NCBI GenBank assembly: GCA_002717185.1
Contig: PBDC01000051.1
Location: forward strand, 50,776 to 90,301
DNA: 39,526 nt
DNA from: Rhodospirillaceae bacterium
GTDB lineage: Bacteria > Pseudomonadota > Alphaproteobacteria > UBA8366 > GCA-2717185
Direction of reading: 5' to 3'
The notes under the pieces are model-generated. The model was not told the DNA's origin. It searched no databases and worked only from the letters and a program-made list of their open reading frames with translations. Positions 17,593 through 25,970 of this stretch are shown here, piece by piece. Position 1 is the first letter of the stretch. Every line of letters begins with the position of its first letter. The position numbers and the translations under genes are program-made.

Positions 17593-18951
17593 ATGCGCCA
17601 GATTAGCCTCGTGGCCTTTCTACAGGCTCAGAACTGCACGACCTTACCATCTTCCTGGCGGCACCCAGAAGCCCGCACCGATACCTGGTCGCCGGACTAC
17701 TACCAGCATATCGGCCGCGTGCTGGAGGAAGGAAAATTCGATATCGGCTTCTTCGATGATCGACTGGCGATGCCCGACATGTATGCAGGCGATCACGCAG
17801 AGACCGTGAAGAATGGTATTCGCGCGACCAAGCTCGACGCAGTGACCTGCCTTATGTCGATGGGTGCGGTCACGAAGCACCTGGGCCTGGGGGCCACATA
17901 TTCCACTACTTATTACGAACCTTTCCACGTGGCGCGTCTATTTCAGACGCTGGACCTTATGAGCCGTGGACGGGCTGCCTGGAACGTCGTGACCTCAGTC
18001 AACGACAACGAGGCACGCAATATGGGCCACGACGCACACAGCTTCCATCTCGACCGCTACGACCGGGCAGAGGAGTTCATGGAAGTGGTCATGGGCCATT
18101 GGGACAGTTGGGACAGCGATGCCATAGTCGTTGACAAGATGAATAATCTATACGCCCAACCTGACAAGGTCCGGCGCCTCGATTATGAGGGCAAATACCT
18201 ATCGTCGCGCGGCCCCTTCACCGTGCCCCGAGGGCCTCAGGGCCATCCGGTCATAATTCAAGCAGGGTCCAGCGTGCGAGGTAAACAATTCGGTTCGCGC
18301 TGGGGAGAATTAATCTTTGTCGTCTATCGGAACCTGGAGAATGCTCGCAAAGAATACCCTGCAATGAAACAGCTAGCCGCTGATTGGGGCCGAGACCCGG
18401 AACACATGAGGCTCACCACCCTGTTTTACCCGGTCGTGGCCGCTACAAAGGACGAGGCTGAGGACAAACGTGCGGCCTATGAAAAGCTGGCCAACCCAAT
18501 GGACCAGCTACTGTTGTTGTCGGAAGCGCTAAATTTTGACTTTGCAAAGAAGGAACTAGACGAAGCCTTCACCGACGAAGAGATCAACTCAATTCAGGGT
18601 ATGCAGCATCATATAGAGCGGGTCAAAGGCATGGGCATCAACAATCCAACTGTGCGCGATTTCATGGAAATCACCGGCCGTGGGCTGCTGCGAAACGCCT
18701 GGGTCGGCGGGCCAAAAGAGATCGCCGATCAGATGGAAGAGTGGTTTACCGAACCGGTTTGCGACGGCTTCGTCATCGGTCCAACCCACCAGCCCGGCAC
18801 CTTCGAGGATTTCGTAAAATACGTGGTACCAGAACTGCAGAAGCGCGGCCTCTACCGCAAGGAATATGCCGGCACGACCCTGCGCGAACATCTCGGCCTA
18901 CCTCACCCTGAAATCGGCTCCTGGAAAACCAAACCGCTGGCGGCAGAGTAG
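17593..18951 (+). CDS. NtaA/SnaA/DszA family FMN-dependent monooxygenase
   Basis: LLM-superfamily enzyme of 452 residues, the length of the nitrilotriacetate monooxygenase, pristinamycin synthase and dibenzothiophene sulfone monooxygenase family. Typical blocks are ISLVAFLQAQNCT at the start, WSPDYYQHIGRVLEEGKFDIGFFDD, the YSTTYYEPFHVARLFQTLDLMSRGRAAWNVVTS segment with the flavin-binding loop, RYDRAEEFMEVV, and GRGPQGHPV-like PRGPQGHPVIIQAGSS. Members use FMNH2 from a separate reductase to cleave C-N or C-S bonds. An in-frame GTG at 17584 is an alternative start; neither has a strong ribosome site. It diverges from the ectoine-synthase-like gene across about 110 bp and appears monocistronic. 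Substrate unknown; the family makes it a key candidate for desulfurisation or N-dealkylation. Confidence 0.9.
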   Translation: MRQISLVAFLQAQNCTTLPSSWRHPEARTDTWSPDYYQHIGRVLEEGKFDIGFFDDRLAMPDMYAGDHAETVKNGIRATKLDAVTCLMSMGAVTKHLGLGATYSTTYYEPFHVARLFQTLDLMSRGRAAWNVVTSVNDNEARNMGHDAHSFHLDRYDRAEEFMEVVMGHWDSWDSDAIVVDKMNNLYAQPDKVRRLDYEGKYLSSRGPFTVPRGPQGHPVIIQAGSSVRGKQFGSRWGELIFVVYRNLENARKEYPAMKQLAADWGRDPEHMRLTTLFYPVVAATKDEAEDKRAAYEKLANPMDQLLLLSEALNFDFAKKELDEAFTDEEINSIQGMQHHIERVKGMGINNPTVRDFMEITGRGLLRNAWVGGPKEIADQMEEWFTEPVCDGFVIGPTHQPGTFEDFVKYVVPELQKRGLYRKEYAGTTLREHLGLPHPEIGSWKTKPLAAE

Positions 18952-19179
18952 TGCTGATAGCCTTGTAAAAAATTGAGACTGCGCGCCCTAACGTCCTTTT
19001 TCCAACAGGGCTTCGTCAAACTCACGCCGCAGACAGCCGAAATTAAAGCACGGCTTTAAGAGGTCGAATAACACTATAACGAACCCATTTTAACGCGAAA
19101 GCGTCCAGAGATCCGACCAAGTGGCACTGGTTTAGAATGTGCTCAGATCTTTGCCAAACCGTTGCGGGTCGTCAACAAA

Positions 19180-19986
19180 TTACCGCTGCCAGCCGAGCCA
19201 TTCGCAAAGCGCGTCACCCATTATAAGCGCCTTATCTCCTGCGGGGATCCAATCAATCTCCAGGAAGTGCTTCACGCACTCCGACCAGGAGCAAGGCATC
19301 TTCGTAATGTCAGTGCCCCAGAATAGTCGCCGCGGCCCGAACGCGTCGTATAGAATGCGATAGGGTTTGTGCAAGCTTTTGAATGGATAAGCATCGTCAG
19401 CGTAAAATGGTCCTCCGGTGAGCTTGACCGCCACGTTCGGAAAACGCGCCAGCGCTGTTAGTTCCGCCATGTTCGGGAATGCCGCGTCGCCCTTAGCGCC
19501 CCGCAGCGCACCCATATGGTCAACCGTCAGCTTCAAGGCCGGGTGACGTTCTGCGATCTCGCCCAGCAGAGGCAGCCAGTCGCCGGCAAGGAGGGCCAGC
19601 GGGATCCCAGCTTTTTCCGCCGTTGGCCAGAGCCAATCCAGCGTGCCATCCATTGGCCAGGTGCTATCATGTGGCTGGTTAAAATAGAAGCGGTAGCCCA
19701 GCATACCGGGCCGGGCCATCCAATCTGTGATGTCCGACCGCCGTTCCGGCTCGTCGAGTGGTGGATAACCGAGGATCGCGAAACGCCCCGGATAGTCCTG
19801 CACGGCTTTGACCGCCTGCTCGTTCGCCTCCAGATCCCAGCTAGCGGGCGGATGGATGATCGCACCGTCTATTCCGGCTTCATCCATGTCACGGACGGCC
19901 GCCTCAGCGAGATAGGGCGTCTCCTGATGCGGAGGCTTTGCGATCCCGGTCTTCCATAGGTGAATTTGTGCGTCGATGATTGGCAT
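19180..19986 (-). CDS. Amidohydrolase 2 family protein with Gln-x-His metal motif
   Basis: TIM-barrel hydrolase of 268 residues. It opens MPIIDAQIHLWKTG, so the usual His-x-His metal pair appears as Gln-x-His, a variant known within the family. Later strands include GAIIHPPASWDL, LGYRFYFNQPHDSTWP, LTVDHMGALRGAKGD and LFWGTDITKMPCSW, where the Asp of GTDIT is the conserved catalytic or ligand residue. It follows the 2-hydroxyacid dehydrogenase gene after 9 bp and is the last gene of a minus-strand operon. Lactone hydrolysis or decarboxylation is plausible. It is not a close copy of the amidohydrolase at 13783-14694. Confidence 0.87.
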   Translation of the reverse strand: MPIIDAQIHLWKTGIAKPPHQETPYLAEAAVRDMDEAGIDGAIIHPPASWDLEANEQAVKAVQDYPGRFAILGYPPLDEPERRSDITDWMARPGMLGYRFYFNQPHDSTWPMDGTLDWLWPTAEKAGIPLALLAGDWLPLLGEIAERHPALKLTVDHMGALRGAKGDAAFPNMAELTALARFPNVAVKLTGGPFYADDAYPFKSLHKPYRILYDAFGPRRLFWGTDITKMPCSWSECVKHFLEIDWIPAGDKALIMGDALCEWLGWQR

Positions 19987-19995
19987 GGCGCTGTA

Positions 19996-20958
19996 CTACC
20001 GCTGATTGGGCACCGGTGTCGGCACCGGCTCGCCCGCAAAGTGGGCCCGCAGGTTAGCGAGCACCAAGTCTGCCATCGCACGGCGCGTCTCGTGTGTCGA
20101 ACTGGCAATGTGCGGGGTCATAACTACATTCTCCGTCCCCATTAGCGCCTCCGGCGCATTCGGCTCGTCGCGAAAGACGTCAACTGCGGCGCCGGCAATG
20201 CGATTTTCCTGAAGAGCGACCACCAGCGCGTCTTCGTCGACTATAGTGCCGCGCGCAACATTAATCAGGAAGCCTTTCGGCCCTAGTGCATCGAAGACGT
20301 CGGCATCGATCAAATTACGGGTCGACTCGCCGCCCTGGCAGGAGATGAAAAGAATGTCGCTATCTTCAGCCATGGAGAGGAGATCAGGATAGCTGCGATA
20401 GGGTACGTCCTTGGGCATAATGTCGTGGAATCCGATATCTAGTCCGAAACCTTCCGCTCGCATCGCCACCGCACTGCCGACGCGGCCAAGCCCGACGATA
20501 CCAAGCTTTTTGCCCCGCAAATTGGTGCCGAGATCCATGCGCGCCAGTTTCCACTTTCCGGCGCGCAGATGGCGTTCGGCCTCCGCAATGCGACGCGGCG
20601 CCATGATGATGAAGGCCATACCGAGGTCCGCAACGTCGTCGGTCAATACGTCCGGCGTGTGGGTGACTATTACCCCTCGGTTCTGCGCCGCGACAACATC
20701 AGTCGCATCGTAGCCAACGCTGAAGGAAGATATGATCTCGAGGTTCTCCAACCGGTTAATCAATTCCTCGTCGGGACCCTTCATGCCGCCGGCAACAATA
20801 CCACGTATACGCGGACCAACCTCTGCCAACAGTGCCTCCGGGTCTTCGGCATTAAAGAAGTCGTGCAGCACGTATTCCTTCTCTAGGTCGGCGACTAAGA
20901 AAGGTGGGAAGAAAGCAACGAGCAGCAGTTCCGCACTGTTTTTGGGATCTCCTGCCAT
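19996..20958 (-). CDS. D-2-hydroxyacid dehydrogenase (NAD(P)-dependent)
   Basis: Oxidoreductase of 320 residues of the D-isomer-specific 2-hydroxyacid dehydrogenase family. The nucleotide-binding motif is GIVGLGRVGSAVA; catalytic Arg (NVARGTIVDEDAL), Glu (VDVFRDEPNAPE) and His (MTPHIASST) are all visible, as is the SVGYDATDV hinge. Glyoxylate/hydroxypyruvate-type reductases are the nearest general class. Start ATG and the preceding SDR stop share one base (TGATG), showing tight coupling. In this operon it may interconvert a hydroxy acid and keto acid released by the amidohydrolase next to it. Confidence 0.92.
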   Translation of the reverse strand: MAGDPKNSAELLLVAFFPPFLVADLEKEYVLHDFFNAEDPEALLAEVGPRIRGIVAGGMKGPDEELINRLENLEIISSFSVGYDATDVVAAQNRGVIVTHTPDVLTDDVADLGMAFIIMAPRRIAEAERHLRAGKWKLARMDLGTNLRGKKLGIVGLGRVGSAVAMRAEGFGLDIGFHDIMPKDVPYRSYPDLLSMAEDSDILFISCQGGESTRNLIDADVFDALGPKGFLINVARGTIVDEDALVVALQENRIAGAAVDVFRDEPNAPEALMGTENVVMTPHIASSTHETRRAMADLVLANLRAHFAGEPVPTPVPNQR

Positions 20959-21716
20959 CAGCCACGTCCGATGAAAGGCATCTTGGTCGCCATTATCGTC
21001 ATGAACTGGATGTTAGCGTCGAGCGGCAATTCAGCGATTTGCACGACAGCGTTGGCGACATGTTCCACATCCATGCGCGGCTCGACCTCTACCGAGCCGT
21101 TCGCCTGCGGCACACCTTGGGCCATGCGTTCGGTCATCGGTGTAACCGCGTTGCCAATATCAATTTGGCTCGTGGCGATGTCATATTTGCGACCGTCCAG
21201 CGCCATCGACTTGGTCAGGCCCGTTACAGCGTGTTTCGTTGAGGTGTAGGGTGCCGAGTTTGGCCGCGGCACATGAGCCGAGATCGACCCGTTGTTGATA
21301 ATGCGCCCACCCTGCGGCGTCTGGTCCTTCATGATCCGGAATGCTTCTTGGCTACAGAAAAACGTGCCAGTAAGATTAGCGTCTACAACACCCTGCCACT
21401 GTTCAACAGTCAGATCCTCAAAATTGACCGGCGGCGCTCCGGTCCCGGCATTGTTAAACAATACGTCGAGCCGCCCATGGACTTGCTTCACCCTAGCGAA
21501 AAGGTTTGCGACCGAGGCCACGTCTCCGACATCGGTCGGCACCGCAAGTGCCCTTTCACCGTCCGATCCCGCTTCCGCGATGGACACCTGCAGCGCGTCC
21601 TCGCGACGCCCTGCAAGCCCTACCGAATAGCCCGCCTTCAGCAAGGCGATTGCGCTGTAACGTCCGATCCCGCTGCCTGCGCCTGTGACGATCGCAACCC
21701 TGCCATTGTCTGCCAT
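20958..21716 (-). CDS. Short-chain dehydrogenase/reductase (SDR)
   Basis: Classical SDR of 252 residues. The cofactor motif TGAGSGIG is near residue 12, NNAG near 88, and the catalytic Ser-Tyr-Lys is seen in [23 protein letters not shown]. The acidic residue usually selecting NAD is replaced by Arg-Arg after strand 2 (LAGRREDAL), suggesting NADP preference. The ATG at 21716 has a strong GGGAGGAAATTAAT leader; the 32 codons upstream are open but lack family similarity. Its stop overlaps the hydroxyacid dehydrogenase start by one base. It should reduce or oxidise a ketone/alcohol in the same pathway. Confidence 0.92.
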   Translation of the reverse strand: MADNGRVAIVTGAGSGIGRYSAIALLKAGYSVGLAGRREDALQVSIAEAGSDGERALAVPTDVGDVASVANLFARVKQVHGRLDVLFNNAGTGAPPVNFEDLTVEQWQGVVDANLTGTFFCSQEAFRIMKDQTPQGGRIINNGSISAHVPRPNSAPYTSTKHAVTGLTKSMALDGRKYDIATSQIDIGNAVTPMTERMAQGVPQANGSVEVEPRMDVEHVANAVVQIAELPLDANIQFMTIMATKMPFIGRG

Positions 21717-21887
21717 ATTAATTTCCTCCCTGCTATCAGGCCTCACACCAAACTGAACTCGCGCACGTGACGTGGGATCCATATCGATGTAAGGCACTTC
21801 GTTTAACTTCATTCCCGATCATTGGATTTCCCTAACCCGGAATGCCAGTTAGATATTTGTAAACTTGTCCAAAACCCTGCTCGCACG

Positions 21888-22487
21888 CTAAAAAACTGGC
21901 TTTGTCTCAGTACAGGAAGGACGCGCCATCATTTTGTCAAACCAGGCGGTGAGCGCCGGCCGGTCATCGCGCCAGTCCCCCGGATGCCGCCAGTCGGCAT
22001 AGCCTAGACAGGCGACGACCGACAGATGCGCCATGTTGACGTCATTACCGAAGCCCGTCGCCTGACTTTCCAGCGCATCATAGCAACGCTGCGATCGCGT
22101 TGCCTCGCTCTCTAAGTAGCCTGGAGAGCGCTCGTCCTCCTCTCGGCGGTTTTCGCGTGCCCGATAAAACTGCGATTCCATTAACAGGCCGGCGAGCCCT
22201 TCCAGTGCCATCGCCTCTTCTCGCGCCTTGCCTGAAACAGGATAAAGCTTGCCCTCGGACAGACCATCGAGGCAATTCAGGATAATCAGCGTCTCACAGA
22301 TGAACACACCGTTGTCGGTCAGCAGACCTGGCACCTTGCCGCCCGGCCCATGATTTCGCAGCACGTGATCGTCGGCGCCGAGCGGCACACAGTCCTCAAC
22401 GTCGACCTTATCCGACAGCCCGTATTCTATCACCGCCATGCGCGGCCGCCGCGCGTACGGTGAATTGCCGGTGTAATAGAGTTTCAT
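21888..22487 (-). CDS. Glutathione S-transferase family protein
   Basis: Protein of 199 residues with an N-terminal thioredoxin-like domain (MKLYYTGNSPYARRPRMAV, GKVPGLLTDNGVFICETLIIL, where the Pro and Glu-Thr match the glutathione site) and a helical C-terminal domain ending WFDKMMARPSCTETKP. The active-site region reads NSPYARR, so Ser or Tyr rather than Cys is likely catalytic. A GGGGAGATAC ribosome site lies before ATG 22487; upstream codons are not family-like. It is first in the minus-strand series GST, SDR, hydroxyacid dehydrogenase, amidohydrolase, though 171 bp separates it from the SDR, which may have its own promoter. Confidence 0.88.
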   Translation of the reverse strand: MKLYYTGNSPYARRPRMAVIEYGLSDKVDVEDCVPLGADDHVLRNHGPGGKVPGLLTDNGVFICETLIILNCLDGLSEGKLYPVSGKAREEAMALEGLAGLLMESQFYRARENRREEDERSPGYLESEATRSQRCYDALESQATGFGNDVNMAHLSVVACLGYADWRHPGDWRDDRPALTAWFDKMMARPSCTETKPVF

Positions 22488-22870
22488 GTGTGTATCTCCC
22501 CTACGACGTGACGATGCCTGACCCTGGCACCGAGGTTGGCGAGACTGTATCAGCCGGGCTGGAGACGGGAAACCGATGCATGATCGCAGGCCCAAATAAA
22601 GCTAAATTTTGAAGGAAACAGCTGCCGCTAATCAGTTCACCAACTTACTAAAGGAGGCGGAAGCTATGTCAGGTCACTTTGCGGAACTCGGACGCACCAG
22701 GTTTGTCACTAGAACCAAGGAATTTGTGGTGTTTTGGCTGACCTATGTCATGCCCTATCAATACGAGCGACCCGCGCCGCATGTCATGAATTAATTCCAC
22801 ATGGCGCCAGGCCGCCGCTAGACTTCTATCGGCACGACTAAACCTTCATGCTTACGAAAAGAGGTCTACT
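22488..22870. other. Divergent intergenic interval of 383 bp
   Basis: This stretch separates the divergent GST (minus) and F420/LLM-type gene (plus). Promoters for both operons should be here. The only coding candidate is a 42-codon reading frame at 22666-22794 with a strong ribosome site, listed separately. Sequence around 22590-22620 is AT-rich and could hold a promoter, but I see no clean -35/-10 pair or palindrome. Confidence 0.45.
22666..22794 (+). CDS. Possible small protein, 42 residues, function unknown
   Basis: A short frame starting MSGHFAELGRTRFV is preceded by AAGGAGGCGG at 22651-22660, a near-perfect Shine-Dalgarno eight bases before the ATG. The product would be basic at first, with a hydrophobic EFVVFWLTYVMPYQY stretch, perhaps a short membrane-associated segment, and ends PAPHVMN. 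I recognise no family. It sits 76 bp upstream of the LLM gene at 22871 on the same strand, so it may be a leader peptide, a true small protein or chance. The frame can be read upstream to a TTG at 22609, but the ribosome site argues for 22666. Confidence 0.35.
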   Translation: MSGHFAELGRTRFVTRTKEFVVFWLTYVMPYQYERPAPHVMN

Positions 22871-23929
22871 ATGCAGTTCGGCGTCACCGCGACCCGGATC
22901 GACGATATCGGGTTCTTCGCGCATGCTGAGAATCTCGGCTTCGATTTCGCCTGGATCACCGACAGCCCGTTGCTGCGTTCCAACCCCTGGGCAGTGATGG
23001 CACTGGCGGCACAGCAAACTCAAAAGATCCGGCTTGGCACCGGGCTTGAGATCGGCGGGCTGCGGCTCGCTCCGGTTACGGCGAACGGCATAGCCACGAT
23101 CAACCGGCTAGCGCCCGGCCGCACATTCCTCGGCGTCGGCACAGGCAACACAGCGATGCGCACCATGGGCCAGCCACCGATGAAGGTGGCCGAATTCCGC
23201 GAGCACATTAGTGTGGTGCGTGGCTTACTGGACGGAGAAGAGGTCGACTTCACGTTGAACGGCGCCACCCACCCAATCCGCTTCCAGAACCTCCACTACA
23301 ATTATGTCAATATCGCCGATCGTATCCCGATCCATGTTGGTGGGTTCGGGCCGCGAGCGCAGGCGCTAGCAGGCGAGTTGGGCGACGGGCTAGTCACCGG
23401 CATTCCGCGTGGCGGCACAATCCCAGAAGCGCTCGCCAACGTGCAACAAGGTGCGGACCAGACTGGCAGAACACTTCGGGACTTCGAAACCACGGCCCTG
23501 GTCACCTTGATGATGCTAGAACCGGGGGAATCGTTGAGCGATGAAAGAGTGATCGCCGAGTGCGGATCATCGGTCATGGTCAATGTACATTTCGCGGTCG
23601 AGCTGGTGAAGGAGACTGGTTGCGAACCGCCAGACTACGTCAAGCCGATCTGGGACGAGTACATGGCGTTCCACAAAAAGCGCGCCGCAGATACCCGTCA
23701 CCAAACACTGCATGCGAGCCATTATAGTTATCTCGACCCCGACGAAGCTCGGTTCGTAACACCAGAAATGATTCGCAAATTCGCTATCGCCGGTCAGCCG
23801 GAAGAAATCGTCAAGCAGCTAGAGGCCCTCGAGAAGCAGGGACTGAACGGCATCAATTTCATTCCGCCGCAGGACCAGCGCTACCGTGTAATCGAAGATT
23901 TCTCGCGCAAGGTAATGGCGAAGATGTAG
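22871..23929 (+). CDS. LLM class oxidoreductase, F420-dependent methylene-H4MPT reductase-like
   Basis: Luciferase-superfamily protein of 352 residues. It starts MQFGVTATRIDDIGFFAHAE and shows FAWITDSPLL, IRLGTGLEIGGLRLAPVTANGIATINRLAPGRTFLGVGTG and IPIHVGGFGPRAQALAGELGDGLVTG, a pattern typical of F420-dependent and related LLM oxidoreductases rather than alkanal or alkanesulfonate monooxygenases. An AAAGAGG site precedes the ATG. The acyl-CoA-dehydrogenase-fold gene follows after 10 bp and a TauE/SafE permease after that, suggesting an operon. Whether the bound cofactor is F420 or FMN cannot be decided from sequence alone. Confidence 0.88.
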   Translation: MQFGVTATRIDDIGFFAHAENLGFDFAWITDSPLLRSNPWAVMALAAQQTQKIRLGTGLEIGGLRLAPVTANGIATINRLAPGRTFLGVGTGNTAMRTMGQPPMKVAEFREHISVVRGLLDGEEVDFTLNGATHPIRFQNLHYNYVNIADRIPIHVGGFGPRAQALAGELGDGLVTGIPRGGTIPEALANVQQGADQTGRTLRDFETTALVTLMMLEPGESLSDERVIAECGSSVMVNVHFAVELVKETGCEPPDYVKPIWDEYMAFHKKRAADTRHQTLHASHYSYLDPDEARFVTPEMIRKFAIAGQPEEIVKQLEALEKQGLNGINFIPPQDQRYRVIEDFSRKVMAKM

Positions 23930-23939
23930 GCTAATCGCC

Positions 23940-25106
23940 ATGGATACTGCAGAACTACCCACACCTCTGGCAAAAGCGCGCCTACTGGCCAACGATATCG
24001 CCGCTGCTAGCGAGGATATCGAGCGCACCCGGCGCATCCCCCCTGCCCTGCTTGACAAGCTGCACGAAGCCCGACTGTGTCGCATGCTGTTGCCGCGCTC
24101 AGTGGACGGGGACGAGATCAATCCCGGCGCATATCTGCAGACCATCGAGGAGATTTCGCGACACGACGCGTCGGTCGGCTGGAACCTATTTGTCGCCAAC
24201 AGCGCCGCTCTACTGGTCCCTCACATGCCAGCAGAGACTGCGAAGACAATCTTCGGAGACCTACGGGCACTAATCGCCTGGGGCCCGCCGGACAAACATA
24301 TCGCGAAGGCGGTCAACGGCGGATTCCGGTTATCCGGGCGCTGGTCGTTTGCCAGTGGCTGCCGCAACGCGACCTGGATGGGTGCTCATTGCCGCGTTCA
24401 GGAACCAGATGGTTCGCTCCGCAAACATCCGGACGGTCGCTCACTGGTGCTATCGCTTCTGTTCCCAGTCGAGCAGGCTAAATTGATCGACACCTGGGAC
24501 ACTATCGGGCTACGTGGAACTGCCTCGGACTCATACGAACTCGACGATATTTTTGTGCCCGAAGCCTTCACCGGCACGCGGGAACATCCAGACGAAAGCC
24601 GAGAGCCGGGGGCACTCTACGCCTTCCCACAGCAGGCAATCTATGCGGTCGGCGTCGCAGGCGTGGCGCTTGGCATCGCGCGAGCAATGCTAGAGGCCTT
24701 TACTGAGTTAGCTGCCGAGAAAACGCCACGCGGCCTGTCACGCATGGCAGAAAATGCCGGTGTGCAAGCGGGTGTCGCCAAGTGCGAGGCTCGCATCGGC
24801 GCTGCGCGCGCCTATCTTCTGGAAATGTTGAACGAAATAACGGCTCGTGCCCCTCGCGACCGGGCGATCGACATCCAAGACCGTGCCCGCGTGCGGCTGG
24901 CGACTACCAATGCCATCCATGGGTCGATCGAGACAGCAGACTGGCTCTATAAAAACGCCGGCGTCAACGCGATCTTCCCGGGCAGCCCCTATGAGCGCCG
25001 CTTCCGCGACATCCATACCCTGTCACAGCAAATCCAATCACGCGATGCCCATTACGAGGCGGTTGGCAGCATCCTGCTCGGCAACCTTCCCGGCGTGTTC
25101 TACTAA
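23940..25106 (+). CDS. Acyl-CoA-dehydrogenase-fold flavin monooxygenase (DszC/HsaA/HpaB-like group D)
   Basis: Protein of 388 residues with the all-alpha/beta-barrel/alpha layout of acyl-CoA dehydrogenases. The central barrel contains GFRLSGRWSFASGCRNATWMGAH and TWDTIGLRGTASDSYELDDIFVPE, wording characteristic of FMNH2/FADH2-using hydroxylases such as dibenzothiophene monooxygenase DszC and the steroid-ring hydroxylase HsaA. The usual catalytic Glu of dehydrogenases is not evident. The C-terminus has GSPYERRFRDIHTLSQQIQSRDAHYEAVG, where the Arg-Asp-His run is also typical of the hydroxylase branch. It follows the LLM gene by 10 bp. Together with a DszA-type gene and TauE permeases it supports, but does not prove, sulfur oxidation as its task. 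Confidence 0.88.
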   Translation: MDTAELPTPLAKARLLANDIAAASEDIERTRRIPPALLDKLHEARLCRMLLPRSVDGDEINPGAYLQTIEEISRHDASVGWNLFVANSAALLVPHMPAETAKTIFGDLRALIAWGPPDKHIAKAVNGGFRLSGRWSFASGCRNATWMGAHCRVQEPDGSLRKHPDGRSLVLSLLFPVEQAKLIDTWDTIGLRGTASDSYELDDIFVPEAFTGTREHPDESREPGALYAFPQQAIYAVGVAGVALGIARAMLEAFTELAAEKTPRGLSRMAENAGVQAGVAKCEARIGAARAYLLEMLNEITARAPRDRAIDIQDRARVRLATTNAIHGSIETADWLYKNAGVNAIFPGSPYERRFRDIHTLSQQIQSRDAHYEAVGSILLGNLPGVFY

Positions 25107-25161
25107 AACAAGTTACGGGTCGGTCAGAGGGTGCCAAAACGCTGAAAAACCAGTCAACCTG

Positions 25162-25908
25162 ATGTTCGAATTCTCAGCCGAGCAAACCGGCATTATCTTC
25201 GCGATCTACTTACTGTCGGCCACCGCCAAGGGAGTGACGGGTCTCGGGTTCTCGACTATGTGCTTGCCGTTCCTGGCGATGACAGTGGGGCTGAAAGAAG
25301 CACTGCCGCTGCTGATCATTCCCTCTATCGCTACGAACCTCATGGTGATGCACGGGGCCGGCCAATTCAGCATAGCCATTAGACGATTTTGGCCAATGTT
25401 GTGCGCCACCGTACCAGGGTTGGCGTTAGGCCTTTGGACGCTAGCATTGGTGGACGGGCGGTTGGCCGGCGCCGTGCTAGGTGGCGTGCTATTGGCCTGG
25501 TGTGTGTTTGCCTACGTCAATCCTGAGATGCGTCTGCCGGCGGCCTGGGCCCGGGCGCTCGGCCCGATAAGCGGGTTTCTGACAGGGGGACTCAACGGTA
25601 TTACCGGCAGCCAGATGATGCCAGTCACGCCTTATCTGATGGCATTACAGCTCGACCGAAACCTCTTTATCCAGACAATCAACTGCTCCTTCACTCTGTC
25701 TAGCCTAATCATGGCCGTGGGTCTGAACCGCATGGGTCTGTTCACTGTGGACGCAACGATCCTTTCTATCGTTGGCGTCGCGCTGGCCTTTACGGGGGTC
25801 CGCCTTGGTGAACGCATACGCCACAGGCTGTCCTCCAAACGGTTCCGTCTGGCCCTGTTGGGCATGCTAGTCGTTGTGGGGTTAGGCTTGATAGTGCGTG
25901 CAGTTTGA
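25162..25908 (+). CDS. TauE/SafE family permease (putative sulfite/sulfonate exporter)
   Basis: Integral membrane protein of 248 residues with about eight hydrophobic segments. The first repeat holds the family motif AKGVTGLGFST near residue 22 and the second TGGLNGITGSQMMPVTPYL near residue 140, giving the two-fold repeat of the TauE/SafE family. Known relatives export sulfite or sulfoacetate formed during sulfonate degradation, though many are uncharacterised. The ATG at 25162 is the first in-frame start after the upstream stop; its ribosome site is weak, so translation may rely on readthrough coupling 55 bp after the monooxygenase gene. It converges with a second member of the family. Confidence 0.87.
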   Translation: MFEFSAEQTGIIFAIYLLSATAKGVTGLGFSTMCLPFLAMTVGLKEALPLLIIPSIATNLMVMHGAGQFSIAIRRFWPMLCATVPGLALGLWTLALVDGRLAGAVLGGVLLAWCVFAYVNPEMRLPAAWARALGPISGFLTGGLNGITGSQMMPVTPYLMALQLDRNLFIQTINCSFTLSSLIMAVGLNRMGLFTVDATILSIVGVALAFTGVRLGERIRHRLSSKRFRLALLGMLVVVGLGLIVRAV

Positions 25909-25970
25909 GCCCAACGGCGGTGCACCAGCGCAGCATTAAGCATTTTTCATTGCGACAACCACCGCGGCCC

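Noticed and set aside
18980..19090. Possible transposase remnant in the convergent gap, reading GFVKLTPQTAEIKARL in one frame
   Set aside because: The stretch is short, lacks inverted repeats or target-site duplication and I could not link it to a transposase family.
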